The notes under the pieces were generated by a model. It was not told the origin of the DNA, searched no databases, and saw nothing but the letters and a program-made list of their open reading frames with translations. A stretch of DNA of 64,000 nucleotides from Corynebacterium ammoniagenes DSM 20306 (lineage in GTDB: Bacteria > Actinomycetota > Actinomycetes > Mycobacteriales > Mycobacteriaceae): the NCBI RefSeq assembly GCF_001941425.1, contig NZ_CP009244.1, forward strand, positions 1,612,001 to 1,676,000, in the 5' to 3' direction. The first letter of the stretch is position 1. The number at the start of each line of letters is the position of its first letter. Of the stretch, positions 63,392 to 64,000 are shown piece by piece. A program made the position numbers and the translations under genes.

Positions 63392-64000
63392 TTGTCCGAT
63401 CAAACAATCAACTTCCGCTACCTCAGCGAACCCGACATGATTGACGCTGGTGTCACCGACATGAAACGCTGCGTCGACGTTATGGAAGAAACCCTCGTGC
63501 TCCTTCGCCAGGGAGACTTCCGCATGGCAGGACCAACCGCCATGTCTCATGGCGCGATGATCGACTTCCCCAAAGAACCACAATTTGAAAACATGCCCGC
63601 TGACGGCCCTGATCGCCGATTCATGGCCATGCCCGCCTACCTCGGCGGTCGCTTCGGCACTACCGGCGTGAAATGGTACGGCTCCAACCTCACCAACCGC
63701 GAGAAAGACTTGCCTCGCTCGATTCACCTGTTCAATCTCAACGACACCGACACGGGCGCTCCCCTCGCAGTTATGTCAGGTAACCTGCTGTCGGCCTATC
63801 GCACGGGCGCAATCCCCGGTGTTGCCGTCAAGCACCTGGCACGGGAAGACTCCCGGGTATTAGGAATCGTCGGACCAGGTGTCATCGGACGCGCGGTTAC
63901 CGAAGCCACCTTAGTTCTGCGCCCGGGAATCAACCGCATCGTGGTCAAAGGCGTCGACGAGGCCGACGTTCAACGCTACGCGGACTACATCCAGCCACGT
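63392..64000 (+). CDS. Ornithine-cyclodeaminase/mu-crystallin family protein, N-terminal part
   Basis: The first 203 residues are in the window and the frame is still open at 64000. Features are R-Y-L-S-E-P-D-M-I, a substrate-binding segment with K-W-Y-G-S-N and S-A-Y-R-T-G-A, and the Rossmann motif G-I-V-G-P-G-V-I-G-R-A-V. The family holds ornithine cyclodeaminase, ketimine reductases and the protein named tyramine oxidase subunit B in actinobacteria. TTG 63392 is used, with GAGAAAGG upstream; an ATG at 63374 is also in frame. Position after hyuAB suggests a later step in the same pathway, probably on an amino acid or imine product. Confidence 0.85.
   Translation, partial: MSDQTINFRYLSEPDMIDAGVTDMKRCVDVMEETLVLLRQGDFRMAGPTAMSHGAMIDFPKEPQFENMPADGPDRRFMAMPAYLGGRFGTTGVKWYGSNLTNREKDLPRSIHLFNLNDTDTGAPLAVMSGNLLSAYRTGAIPGVAVKHLAREDSRVLGIVGPGVIGRAVTEATLVLRPGINRIVVKGVDEADVQRYADYIQPR

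Overview
The window is a 64-kb piece of a Corynebacterium chromosome. The evidence is the gene content and order (rpsA/coaE/uvrB near polA; recG, DAK2 protein, ung, thiL, DUF3515, ddl, gpsA, mutT1, leuD, leuC and an LtbR-type IclR regulator in one row), intermediate GC, many GTG/TTG starts, and TAnnnT -10 boxes sitting 6-8 nt before start codons, which is the actinobacterial leaderless signature. The species cannot be fixed from sequence reading alone. No insertion sequence, integrase, CRISPR array, rRNA or prophage gene was seen.

Layout. 1-14.4 kb: a HAD fragment and an App1-like phosphatase gene flanking a double inverted-repeat operator, two universal stress proteins, then uvrB, coaE, a LicT/BglG antiterminator and a beta-glucoside PTS permease whose leader carries a clear RAT/terminator pair, then rpsA, an RDD membrane protein, an HNH protein, polA and a tRNA-Leu(CAA). 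14.4-20.2 kb: an M20 amidohydrolase, a small exported protein, a DUF368 (PopT-type) membrane protein and a complete polar amino-acid ABC importer. 20.2-36.1 kb: a housekeeping block (TSUP permease, coaD, rsmD, recG, DAK2, ung, thiL, DUF3515, ddl, gpsA, mutT1, leuD, leuC, ltbR) with a TetR/EamA pair and a TDT transporter within it. 36.2-44.8 kb: GntP permease, HD protein, two tandem paralogous exported Cys-containing proteins, an AlkZ-like winged-helix protein, cupin, DUF308 protein, two small membrane proteins, and a CDF metal exporter preceded by what reads as a yybP-ykoY manganese riboswitch.

44.8-57.5 kb is more accessory: an orphan XRE gene coupled to an unrecognised 8-TM protein, tRNA-Glu, a roughly 0.5-kb stretch without genes, a thioesterase/BenE pair, a methyltransferase, a cutinase-family esterase and a complete type I restriction-modification operon (hsdM-hsdS-hsdR). 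57.5-64 kb: a catabolic cluster of an FCD-GntR regulator with a perfect palindromic operator, an MFS transporter, both hydantoinase/oxoprolinase subunits and the start of an ornithine-cyclodeaminase-family gene that runs off the end.

How the genes work together: the PTS permease and antiterminator form a self-contained sugar-sensing circuit; leuCD and ltbR are divergent across a candidate LtbR box; the CDF gene appears controlled at translation by Mn2+; and the last cluster looks like uptake plus ATP-dependent ring opening of a cyclic amide under a GntR repressor. All calls are from reading sequence; no database search was run.
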